A stretch of 64,000 nucleotides of DNA, from positions 124,001-188,000 of the forward strand of contig NZ_AUCG01000023.1 in assembly GCF_000429645.1 (NCBI RefSeq). Reading direction: 5' to 3'. A program made the translations under genes and the position numbers. Positions 43,556 through 50,903 of the stretch are shown here, piece after piece. Positions within the stretch are counted from its first letter, which is position 1. Each line of letters starts with the position of its first letter. Under the pieces are notes generated by a model. That model did no database searches and was not told the origin of the DNA. It was given only the letters and a program-made list of their open reading frames with translations. The DNA comes from Niveispirillum irakense DSM 11586. GTDB taxonomy: Bacteria; Pseudomonadota; Alphaproteobacteria; Azospirillales; Azospirillaceae.

Positions 43556-44469
43556 CACAGGCCCTTTCCGGTTTCGATCAGTTCGTACAATTCCCCGTCC
43601 GGGCCACGCAGGGTAGCAACCCGGCGTCCGTCATAGAGCGGGCCGGGCCGCGCCTGAGGCGGGGTCAGGAAAGGAAGGTCGATTTTGTCCAGATTGTCGA
43701 TATTGAAACTGATCAGCGCATTGCCCGGCGGCAGACCATCCGGCGGCTGCGGCCGGGTGATGGTGGCTTGCGGATATTGATCAATCTCCGCCACCGGCAG
43801 CCGGTCCACCTTGGTCATGCTGATCGTGGTGCGGTTGTCGGCGGGCAGGGCAAAGGCGTTGTTGATGACGCTATAAGGGATGTTGTAGGTGCCGCCTTCA
43901 GCGAAACCCAGATGACGCACCTGGAAATCAATCGACGCCTGCCGGTCGGATGCGGCCAGGATGGCGATGAAGATGATATCCACCATGGAGTCTGCCATTG
44001 GCAGATCCACGTCGCTCATCGATTTCAGAACCTGGTTGAGATAGAGAATCTCACCGCTGCGCCCCACCACCTGCATGGGGATGAAATTGGTGAAGCCTTC
44101 CACATGCTTGGGCGGGCCGATGACCTTGAAGGCCTCTGCCACCTTTTCATGCAAGGCGAAGACATCCTCCACGGTGATCTCATACGCCACCCAGCCATAG
44201 GACCGGGCGGGGCGATAATCCGGCGTGGCTTCCACCTCCACCAGACGGTAATAGCAGCCATTGCCGCCCGCCGGGCGCAGCAGGGCGGTACGGGCACCGG
44301 CCACGGCGGGGGCATCCCAGCTTGCGGCCAGATCGACAGGAACCGTCCCCTGTTCCACCAGCTCCAGCCCCAGCAGGTCGCGATAATCGGCCAGCGTCGC
44401 ATCAAAAGCGGGGGTGGCCACGGTACCGCACTTGATCCGGCCGTGCCGGTCGAAACCTGTGCTCGTCAT
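43555..44469 (-). CDS. Tandem VOC (glyoxalase/dioxygenase-fold) protein
   Basis: 304 residues made of two vicinal-oxygen-chelate halves: residues about 10-135 (GTVATPAFDATLADYRDLLGLELVEQG ... YGWVAYEITVEDVFALHEKV) and about 150-300 (DIIFIAILAASDRQASIDFQVRHLGFAEGG ... LRGPDGELYELIETGKG). Two-domain VOC proteins include extradiol ring-cleavage dioxygenases and related metal enzymes. The expected His ligands of extradiol enzymes are not obvious here, so isomerase, lyase or binding roles are equally possible. It follows the tandem alpha/beta-hydrolase gene by 4 bp and overlaps the MFS gene. Confidence 0.7.
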   Translation of the reverse strand: MTSTGFDRHGRIKCGTVATPAFDATLADYRDLLGLELVEQGTVPVDLAASWDAPAVAGARTALLRPAGGNGCYYRLVEVEATPDYRPARSYGWVAYEITVEDVFALHEKVAEAFKVIGPPKHVEGFTNFIPMQVVGRSGEILYLNQVLKSMSDVDLPMADSMVDIIFIAILAASDRQASIDFQVRHLGFAEGGTYNIPYSVINNAFALPADNRTTISMTKVDRLPVAEIDQYPQATITRPQPPDGLPPGNALISFNIDNLDKIDLPFLTPPQARPGPLYDGRRVATLRGPDGELYELIETGKGL

Positions 44470-44473
44470 CTTG

Positions 44474-46141
44474 TCATCCGTTCAGGAAATCAAGGAAGGC
44501 AGCCCCACGGGCCACCGGATCGGGATCACGCGCTAAGCGGGTGGCGGGCGTCACGTCGGCCACCGCCTTGTAAAGCGGGTCACCCGCCACATCCGCCAGC
44601 AGCAGCGGCACCGGAACGGCGCCCAGCAGCGTCCTGGTATCAGTGCTGAACGCAGCGCGCAGGGCATCACCCTGATGCTGGGGCTGTTGCAGCATGTCCA
44701 GCACCCGGCGATAGAGCAGGGCGGGCTGCAACACTGCACTATCACTGCGCACGGCCGGGATGGACAAATCCTGGGCAGGGAAGGCGGCTGCGGCATCACG
44801 CAATGCGTGGAAGGCGCGCAGCAAATGGCTGCCGGCCATGTCCGGGGACAGGGGGGCTGCCAGATAGGCCAGCATGCCCTCCCTGGCCGCGCCTTCCAGC
44901 ACCGGCAACCCATCCAGCACGGCCCGGCGCACCGGCAATCCTGCTGTCAGCAGACAAAGCGCCAGCGGCACGGACAGGCCATTGGCGACCAGATCGAATT
45001 CCTTGAACCCGAGGGCGGCCACGCTTTGCGCCAGGGCGCGGACATAGGCATCCGCCGTCGGGTCGGGCAGCGGCACTGAGGCACCACAGCCCGGCAGGTC
45101 CGGGGCGATGACGGGGCGACCGCCGGCGGCCAGCGCCTGATGGAGAGCGTCCTCCGCCCCGCTGCCGCCCGGCAGGTCATGCAGGCAGAGGATGGGACGG
45201 CCCTGGCCGGGATGGAAGCGCACATGCATCTGCCCATGCGGCAGATCAACATAACGCGGTCCCGGCTGCGCTTCCACGACGGGCATCGGCCCGGCGATCA
45301 TATCCTCGCGGTGATCATCAAACATGCGGCGGATATGCGCCATCCAGGCGACGCGGTCGGCTGACAGGCGCGCAACGGACAGGGTGGGCGGCAAAGGATC
45401 GGGCAGCAGGTCCAGACAGCGGAACAGCACATCATCGGCCCGTGCCATCACCTGGGCCGGCACCGCCACTTTCGACACATTCGCCAAGGGCTGGTGCCAC
45501 ATGGCGGCGCGGTAGGCGCCGCTATAGTGCGGGCCGGCCATGGCGTAATCCATGAAATAGGCATGGATATCGCCGATTTCCGGCTGGGCGATGGGCATGC
45601 GGCAGCGTGCCTGGGGCGCGAACCACGGGAACCAGCGCATCGTATCCCGCACGCGCGTCCATTCCCGCGCCAGCCACGCGCCATCAGCATCAATATCGAA
45701 CGGGCGCATATAGGTGTCGATAAAGGCACCGTCGGGCTTGCCGCCGGGGGCGATGGACAACCCGTCCAGCAGCGCCACCGCCACGCGCGACGGGTGGCGC
45801 ACGGCAAAATCCAGCAGAATCTTGGAACTGGTATGGAAGCCGTAGAACCCGGCTTTCTCCAGTCCCAGCGCCGTCACTGTCCGGGCCAGCGCATCGGCAA
45901 AATCGGCAATTTCCAGCCCGCGCCCATCCACCGCCAAGGGTGTGGACAGGCCATAACCGGGCGTGTCCAGCGCATAGACCGTGTATTGATCGGCCAGGGC
46001 CGCGATCAGGTCCAGATGCAGCACCGAGGAACGCGGGCTGTCATGCAGCAGCACGATGGGGGGACCGGAACCGGCGCGTCGATAATGGACGACACCGCCA
46101 TCCACAACGACATAGGCTTTACATATGTGCGGGTCCGTCAC
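44474..46141 (-). CDS. Tandem-domain alpha/beta-hydrolase-fold protein without Ser nucleophile, paralogue A
   Basis: 555 residues: two alpha/beta-hydrolase domains (about 8-285 and 297-555). Domain 1 has HYRRAGSGPPIVLLHDSPRSS and YALDTPGYGLS, but its nucleophile elbow reads GFHTS (101-105), with His103 in place of the catalytic Ser. Domain 2 has RPILCLHDLPGG and IAPDLPGCGAS, and its elbow reads ANGLS (386-390), with Gly388 at the nucleophile position. Thus neither half has the GxSxG triad nucleophile. The paralogue at 50904-52469 shows the same substitutions, so this is a conserved design rather than decay. Possible roles include a cofactor-free oxygenase, lyase or C-C hydrolase-like step. 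The gene starts a unit with the VOC and MFS genes. Confidence 0.75.
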   Translation of the reverse strand: MTDPHICKAYVVVDGGVVHYRRAGSGPPIVLLHDSPRSSVLHLDLIAALADQYTVYALDTPGYGLSTPLAVDGRGLEIADFADALARTVTALGLEKAGFYGFHTSSKILLDFAVRHPSRVAVALLDGLSIAPGGKPDGAFIDTYMRPFDIDADGAWLAREWTRVRDTMRWFPWFAPQARCRMPIAQPEIGDIHAYFMDYAMAGPHYSGAYRAAMWHQPLANVSKVAVPAQVMARADDVLFRCLDLLPDPLPPTLSVARLSADRVAWMAHIRRMFDDHREDMIAGPMPVVEAQPGPRYVDLPHGQMHVRFHPGQGRPILCLHDLPGGSGAEDALHQALAAGGRPVIAPDLPGCGASVPLPDPTADAYVRALAQSVAALGFKEFDLVANGLSVPLALCLLTAGLPVRRAVLDGLPVLEGAAREGMLAYLAAPLSPDMAGSHLLRAFHALRDAAAAFPAQDLSIPAVRSDSAVLQPALLYRRVLDMLQQPQHQGDALRAAFSTDTRTLLGAVPVPLLLADVAGDPLYKAVADVTPATRLARDPDPVARGAAFLDFLNG

Positions 46142-46219
46142 ACTCTGCTCTCCCCAGTCCGTTCAGCCATCCTGTCAATGTGCCGCGTTTTCCGCTGCAT
46201 CATGTTCTTGCCGGTCGAT

Positions 46220-46235
46220 GGTATATTGATATACG
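46220..46235. promoter_or_regulatory. Candidate GntR operator in divergent promoter
   Basis: GGTATATTGATATACG, containing the perfect palindrome GTATAT-TG-ATATAC, in the region between the divergent alpha/beta-hydrolase and flavoprotein genes. It matches the core of the 54076-54095 site in 14 of 16 bases. A flanking ATCAATATA repeat follows at about 46241-46249. Confidence 0.6.
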
Positions 46236-46292
46236 AATAGATCAATATAAAACGCGCTAGCGAACAAACTGCCTCGGCAAAGGACAGGGTTC

Positions 46293-47942
46293 ATGCAGAA
46301 TCTTTCCATCCAAACCGGTGCCGCTCCGGCATCGACCGCCGGTACGGGTCCGGCTGATATCCCTTCGGACCAGGATGTTACGGCCCTGGCCGGGCGGCTG
46401 GCCGCCATTGTCGGTAAGGGTCACATCCATCGTGATGCGCCGCATCGGGGCCTGTTTTCCCAAGATATCTATATCGCTGCCGCTGCCCCGGCTGCGCTTG
46501 TCGTTGCCCCTGCGACGACAGATGAATTGTCGGCAGTGGTATCGGCAGCTCATGCGGCTGGCTTCTCCTGTGCCCCGCGTGGCGGGGGGATGAGCTACAC
46601 AAAGGGCTATATTCCATCTTCTCCACGCAGCGTCATGCTGGACCTGTCGCGCATGGACAAGGTGCTGGATATCCGTGCCGATGACATGGTGGTGACGGTA
46701 CAGGCCGGCTGCACCTGGAAAACCCTGTATGAGACGCTGGCCCCGCTGGGGCTGCGCACCCCGTTCTGGGGCGCCCTCTCTGGGTTGGTGTCCACCATCG
46801 GCGGCGGTCTGTCGCAGGGCAATGCCTTCTTCGGCGCCGGCCATCATGGCACCACGGGGGAAAGCGTGGTCGCCCTCTCGCTGGTGCTGGCCGATGGCCG
46901 TGTACTGCGCACCGGCGCCCGTGGGGCGGATGGCAACAGCCCCTTCTACCGTTTCTATGGCCCGGATGTGACGGGCCTGTTTGCCGGGGATTGCGGGGCT
47001 TTTGCCATCAAGGCGGAAGTGACGTTGCGGCTGATCCGTGCGCCCAAGCATGAAGGTTATGTTTCCTTCTCCTTCAAGACCAGCCCGGACATGCTCGCGG
47101 CGATGACGGAGATGACGCGTGCCGGCATCGCCTGTGAACTATGCGGTTTCGACCCGCGCCTTACCCGCATCCGCCTGAAGCGTGCCTCCCTGGCCTCCGA
47201 TCTGGGGGCGCTGAAGAACGTGGTCGGCAAGCAGGGCTCCTTCCTCAAAGGGATGAAAGAGGCGGCGAAGGTGGCGCTGGCCGGGCGCAGCTTTATTGAT
47301 GATGGTGATTTCGCTCTGCATATCGTGTGCGAGGGGCGCTCAGCCGCCGGTGTTGCCGACGATGTGGCTGAAGCCAAGCGCATTGCCGCCCGCTTCAACG
47401 GGGTGGAGGTGGAGAACACGATCCCCAAGGTGATGCGCGCCCAGCCCTTTGTGGCGTTGAATTCCATGGTCGGCCCAAATGGGGAACGCTGGGTGCCGAT
47501 CCATTGTCTGGCACCGCTGTCCCGTGCCCATGCCATTTTCACCGCGATTGAGGCGGAGTTTGATGGCATGCGGGCGGAACTGGATGAACATGGGATCGAA
47601 AACGCTTTCCTGTTCAGCTCCCTGTCCACCAATGCCCTGGTGATCGAGCCGACCTTCTACTGGCCGGATGCGATGATGCCGATCCATGACGCCTATGTGG
47701 AAAAATCCCATATGGCGAAGCTGCCCGCATATCCGGCCAATCCGGCGGCGGCGGCTGTCGTGGAAAAGGCCCGCCAGCGCCTGCTGGCTTTGTTCAAGCG
47801 GGAAGGGCTGGGCCATTTGCAGGTTGGCCGCACATATCCCTATCTGGAAAGCCGGGACGCGGCCAGCGTGGACCTGCTGCAAGGGATCAAGCAGGTGCTG
47901 GACCCGGAAAGGCGCGTCAATCCGGGTGTGTTGGGACTGTAA
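46293..47942 (+). CDS. FAD-dependent oxidase/dehydrogenase (PCMH/VAO family)
   Basis: 549 residues. The FAD-binding PCMH domain is clear: AAPAALVVAPATTDELSAVVSAAHAAGFSCAPRGGGMSYTKGYIP, then SGLVSTIGGGLSQGNAFFGAGHHGTTGESVVALSLVLADG. The C-terminal half is of the cytochrome-linked D-lactate/glycolate/VAO type and ends DPERRVNPGVLGL, the usual flavin-contact tail. Such enzymes oxidise hydroxy acids or phenolic side chains. It is transcribed divergently from the hydrolase/VOC/MFS unit, with a shared palindromic operator between them. It probably performs an early or middle oxidation in the island's pathway; substrate unknown. Confidence 0.8.
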   Translation: MQNLSIQTGAAPASTAGTGPADIPSDQDVTALAGRLAAIVGKGHIHRDAPHRGLFSQDIYIAAAAPAALVVAPATTDELSAVVSAAHAAGFSCAPRGGGMSYTKGYIPSSPRSVMLDLSRMDKVLDIRADDMVVTVQAGCTWKTLYETLAPLGLRTPFWGALSGLVSTIGGGLSQGNAFFGAGHHGTTGESVVALSLVLADGRVLRTGARGADGNSPFYRFYGPDVTGLFAGDCGAFAIKAEVTLRLIRAPKHEGYVSFSFKTSPDMLAAMTEMTRAGIACELCGFDPRLTRIRLKRASLASDLGALKNVVGKQGSFLKGMKEAAKVALAGRSFIDDGDFALHIVCEGRSAAGVADDVAEAKRIAARFNGVEVENTIPKVMRAQPFVALNSMVGPNGERWVPIHCLAPLSRAHAIFTAIEAEFDGMRAELDEHGIENAFLFSSLSTNALVIEPTFYWPDAMMPIHDAYVEKSHMAKLPAYPANPAAAAVVEKARQRLLALFKREGLGHLQVGRTYPYLESRDAASVDLLQGIKQVLDPERRVNPGVLGL

Positions 47943-47982
47943 GGCGGGAGTAGAAGGTATCATTCATGGTTTCGCGGCCCCA

Positions 47983-48366
47983 TCACTTGATGATCCGGTC
48001 GCGAAACCATGATGCAAGTTCCGCCTCACTCATCCTGCTGGCGGCAACGGCCTCCACAGTACGAACCGCATCAACCTTATCTATGCGTATGCGGTAGCCG
48101 TTATCGGCCAGGAACAAACGGGCGGCAATCCAGGCCGTCTGTTTGTTGCCATCAATAAATCCGTGATTTTTCGTCAGCCCATAGACATAGGCTGCCGCCA
48201 GATCAGCCACATCGGGCGTGCCATAGAGGGTAAGGTTTTGCGGCCTGGTTAGTGCTGATTCTACGGAGCCCTGATCGCGTATTCCATCTCTGCCGCCATG
48301 TTCGGCAAGTTGCCGATCATGCACAGCATAGATGATCCGGGAACCGAGCCAGCGCCACTCCTTCAT
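47983..48366 (-). CDS. doc: Doc-type Fic-fold toxin
   Basis: 127 residues, the length of Doc toxins. AVHDRQLAEHGGRDGIRDQGSVESALTRPQN at the N-terminus and the active-site loop HGFIDGNKQTAWIAARLFL are diagnostic (canonical HxFxx[AG]NKR). The Arg after NK is replaced by Gln here. Doc phosphorylates EF-Tu in phage P1. The start overlaps the antitoxin stop (ATGA), the standard antitoxin-first arrangement. It is convergent with the flavoprotein gene, 40 bp away. Confidence 0.88.
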   Translation of the reverse strand: MKEWRWLGSRIIYAVHDRQLAEHGGRDGIRDQGSVESALTRPQNLTLYGTPDVADLAAAYVYGLTKNHGFIDGNKQTAWIAARLFLADNGYRIRIDKVDAVRTVEAVAASRMSEAELASWFRDRIIK

Positions 48367-48590
48367 TTCGCCAGGGCACGCAGGATATCCCGATCCTCAT
48401 GCATGATTTCCTCCGCCAAGGACATCTGGCGTTCAAATGTGGGGTCATAGGGGGTCAGCCGATAGCTGCCATCCGGCGCTTCGGTCAAATACAGCGTGTC
48501 GCCCTTCTGGACTTTAAGGTGCGCCAGCGCTTCCTTGGTTAAAATGATACCGGCGGAAGCCCCAACCGTCGTTACCTTGAATGCGAGCAT
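48363..48590 (-). CDS. AbrB/MazE-type antitoxin paired with Doc
   Basis: 75 residues. FKVTTVGASAGIILTKEALAHLKVQKGDTLYLTEAPDGSYRLTPYD is the swapped-hairpin AbrB/SpoVT DNA-binding fold; the C-terminal 25 residues (FERQMSLAEEIMHEDRDILRALAK) should be the toxin-neutralising helix. ATG at 48590 has GGAGG seven bases upstream. It should bind Doc and repress its own promoter through the palindrome at 48611-48626. Doc is better known with Phd antitoxins; AbrB-type partners are a recognised variant. Confidence 0.85.
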   Translation of the reverse strand: MLAFKVTTVGASAGIILTKEALAHLKVQKGDTLYLTEAPDGSYRLTPYDPTFERQMSLAEEIMHEDRDILRALAK

Positions 48591-48610
48591 CTCCGGGCCT
48601 CCAGCCAAAT

Positions 48611-48626
48611 TATAATGTCCATTATA
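48611..48626. promoter_or_regulatory. Autoregulatory palindrome of the toxin-antitoxin operon
   Basis: TATAATG-TC-CATTATA: perfect 7-bp arms, about 20 bp upstream of the antitoxin start. TATAAT itself resembles a -10 box, so antitoxin binding would block RNA polymerase. Confidence 0.65.
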
Positions 48627-48661
48627 TAGCATTCAGGCCCGCGCCAGAACATTCCTCATTT

Positions 48662-49324
48662 TCAGAAAGGCTTCCAGACGCTGATCACGGTGATGGCGGC
48701 GATGAAGAGCCAGAGCAGGCAGACAATGGCCGTGCCGTGACGCGCGCCCTGACGCAGGCTTTGCTCCCTGTCCGTGTTGCTGCCCTCTGCCTGGATCACC
48801 CGCCAGGTGCGGAAAAGCCCGATCAGGGCGAAGCGAATACCCACGCCGCAAGCCACGACGGCAGCGAATAGACCCAATTTCAAGCGCAGCCAGCCCGGCA
48901 TGGGCCAGTCGGCACCGATCAGGCCGATGGCAGTCGCCAGCAGCAGGGCGATCAACACATAGCGCGATGCACGGTCGATGGCGGCAAGGATATGGCCCTG
49001 GCTGCCATGGCGCAGCCGGTGGACCAGTTCCACAAAACCCAGCCACAGCACCCCGAAAGCGAGGAATCCGTTTGCGACCGCCGGTCCGCCGGGAATATAG
49101 CCGTAATGGATGGCGATAGCCGGGCCTAAACTGGCCTGCAGGACCAGGGCGTAGCGCACATGCTGGTCAACCGTCATCACATGGCCCATCAGCCGGTTGC
49201 GTTCCCCGATCGGGATGCCCGGCTGGGCACAGACATAGCGAAACGTGCTGTTAATGACCAGTTCCGACCCCAGCCAATAGCCGAGAATGGCAATGTGCAG
49301 GGGCAATAGCCACTCAATGATCAT
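48662..49324 (-). CDS. Integral membrane protein, CopD/DUF2269-like, paralogue 1
   Basis: 220 residues with about five membrane segments (LLPLHIAILGYWLGSELVI; VLQASLGPAIAIHYGYI; AVANGFLAFGVLWLGFVEL; YVLIALLLATAIGLIG; GLFAAVVACGVGIRFALIGLF; AIVCLLWLFIAAITVISVW). The first helix with YWLGS.. followed by short cytoplasmic helices resembles the protein at 50184-50840 (YWLGGDLG), so the two are paralogues. Similar to CopD/DUF2269 four-to-eight-helix proteins, some of which bind haem or copper. It follows a DUF3108-like gene across a stem-loop. No catalytic motif seen. Confidence 0.6.
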   Translation of the reverse strand: MIIEWLLPLHIAILGYWLGSELVINSTFRYVCAQPGIPIGERNRLMGHVMTVDQHVRYALVLQASLGPAIAIHYGYIPGGPAVANGFLAFGVLWLGFVELVHRLRHGSQGHILAAIDRASRYVLIALLLATAIGLIGADWPMPGWLRLKLGLFAAVVACGVGIRFALIGLFRTWRVIQAEGSNTDREQSLRQGARHGTAIVCLLWLFIAAITVISVWKPF

Positions 49325-49355
49325 TCTTCCCCCCCAATGATACGCGCAGGCGCCA

Positions 49356-49387
49356 GAGAAAGGGGCCGTGTGTGCAGCCCCTTTCTC
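49356..49387 (-). terminator. Stem-loop between unknown protein gene and membrane protein gene
   Basis: GAGAAAGGGGC and GCCCCTTTCTC pair perfectly around a 10-nt loop, just after the stop of the 49404-50126 gene. The short T-rich arm could give partial termination on the minus strand. Confidence 0.45.
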
Positions 49388-49403
49388 ATCGGGTGGGAAA
49401 GGG

Positions 49404-50126
49404 TCAGCGCTCCAGGCTGACCAGTTCGTACCAGGTCATCATGTAACCGCCGACACCACCCTGGACGAAGATGCTGTCCTCGTCTTTGGTGACCCACACA
49501 TCATAGACGGGGTGGGCACCATTGGCGTTGACCATGCCACCATCTTCATCGGAGAAGCGGTAATGGCGGCATTCAAAGGTGCCGGCGGTGACGGTGACCG
49601 TCTCCTCCCCGACATATTCCATATAAAGCCGGCTTTCCGCGATCAGCGGCGGCGTGGCGCCGCGATGGTCGACCGATGGCAGGAAGGCGCGGATTTCCCG
49701 CTTATGCGGCCCGCGCGACAGGTCCAGGCAGCGCGTCAGATAGGCATCCCCGATGATGGGATGGGTACCGAACCCGTCATAATGGCCTTCCACCGGCATC
49801 TGCTGCGAGACGCGGCCAATGGAAGGACCATAACTTTCGCATTCAATCAGGCCCGGGCTCATCCGGAACCAGCCGGTGCCCATGAATTTGTCGCCCACGG
49901 TCAGGCGGACATGGCAATCCATCGGCCGGTCATTTTCATCCAGTGAATAGATGATGTCGCGCAGCACGGTGGGCGCCGGCTCTTCAATCTCACATTGGGC
50001 GCGGATGGTCAGCTTGCCATCGGTATGGCGGGTCATGGTGAAATGTTCGCGGCCGCGTTCCTGGCCCACCCGTTCCGGCTTGCGTGACGTGTAGCGGATG
50101 GTGCCGCGGATCGTGCGATGCTGCAT
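49404..50126 (-). CDS. Unknown beta-rich protein, DUF3108-like
   Basis: About 240 residues, no signal peptide or membrane helix. It looks like a beta-barrel/LolB-like fold: HFTMTRHTDGKLTIRAQCEIEEP, DIIYSLDENDRPMDCHVRLTVG, and VTVTAGTFECRHYRFSDEDG ... HPVYDVWVTKDEDSIFVQG near the C-terminus, which resembles DUF3108 proteins. ATG at 50126 follows AGGAGAACCAAGGC. It lies between the two paralogous membrane proteins on the same strand and is likely co-transcribed with them. Function not recognised; a small-molecule-binding role in the island's pathway is a guess. Confidence 0.5.
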   Translation of the reverse strand: MQHRTIRGTIRYTSRKPERVGQERGREHFTMTRHTDGKLTIRAQCEIEEPAPTVLRDIIYSLDENDRPMDCHVRLTVGDKFMGTGWFRMSPGLIECESYGPSIGRVSQQMPVEGHYDGFGTHPIIGDAYLTRCLDLSRGPHKREIRAFLPSVDHRGATPPLIAESRLYMEYVGEETVTVTAGTFECRHYRFSDEDGGMVNANGAHPVYDVWVTKDEDSIFVQGGVGGYMMTWYELVSLER

Positions 50127-50183
50127 GCCTTGGTTCTCCTGTCGGTCTTGGCCTCTATCGTGGGCCATTGGGGATGGGGTGCG

Positions 50184-50840
50184 TCAGGTCGGGGTGCCAA
50201 GCCCCAGCGTTGCCGCCATCAGCAGCAACAACCAGAGCAGCATCACGACGGGACGGGCGCGGGCCAGCACGCCTTTGATGGCGGCATCGGTTTCCGGTGT
50301 GGCGCCCGTGGCCATCATCTGGCCGAAGGGTGCCATCAGGGGCCGCAGCAGCAGCCGGATCAACAGGCCCAGCGAAATCGCAATGGCCAGGATCAACAGC
50401 TTGGCGGCAATGAAATGCGGCAGATGGATCAGGCCGGCAATACCGGCAATGCCCAATCCGGCACAGCCAAGCAGCACGGCCCAGCGGATCACCAGATCCA
50501 CCGTGCGCAGCCAGGGTTGCTTGCCATGGGTGATATGGACAGCCCAGGCCAGGGCCAGCCAGACCAGCATGACCACCCAGACCGCGGCCAGGAAGGCGGG
50601 CGGCAGTTCCGCCAGCCAGCCTTTGATGGAGGCCAGGGTCAGGCCGGTGGGCAAAGCCAGGATCAGCGCTGTACGCGGCGCCATGTCCACGGCCATCAGA
50701 ATGCGCAAAGCCGTGGCCCGTTGCGGCGGGGTGGCTTTCGCGTCGGTCAGGATGGTGGAGGCATAAAACGCCCCCAGATCGCCGCCCAGCCAATAAACGA
50801 AGATCAGCAGGTGCAGCAGGGTGAACAGCAACTCGCCCAT
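50184..50840 (-). CDS. Integral membrane protein, CopD/DUF2269-like, paralogue 2
   Basis: 218 residues and five or six membrane segments (FTLLHLLIFVYWLGGDLGAFYAS; AALILALPTGLTLAS-like; FLAAVWVVMLVWLALAWAVHI; VIRWAVLLGCAGLGIAGIAGLI; KLLILAIAISLGLLIRLLL; VVMLLWLLLLMAATLGL). It shares the YWLG(S/G)(D/E)L first-helix motif with the protein at 48662-49324. Several membrane-facing His residues (in LLHLLI, HITHGK, LIHLPHF) could bind haem or metal. The ATG is 27 bp downstream of an AT-rich GATATATC element. It is followed by the unknown beta-rich protein gene after a 57-bp gap. Confidence 0.6.
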   Translation of the reverse strand: MGELLFTLLHLLIFVYWLGGDLGAFYASTILTDAKATPPQRATALRILMAVDMAPRTALILALPTGLTLASIKGWLAELPPAFLAAVWVVMLVWLALAWAVHITHGKQPWLRTVDLVIRWAVLLGCAGLGIAGIAGLIHLPHFIAAKLLILAIAISLGLLIRLLLRPLMAPFGQMMATGATPETDAAIKGVLARARPVVMLLWLLLLMAATLGLGTPT

Positions 50841-50903
50841 TCGAAGCCCCCTTATTATTGTCCTAGAGATATATCATTATGACAAGTCAGGGAACCCGAA
50901 ATC

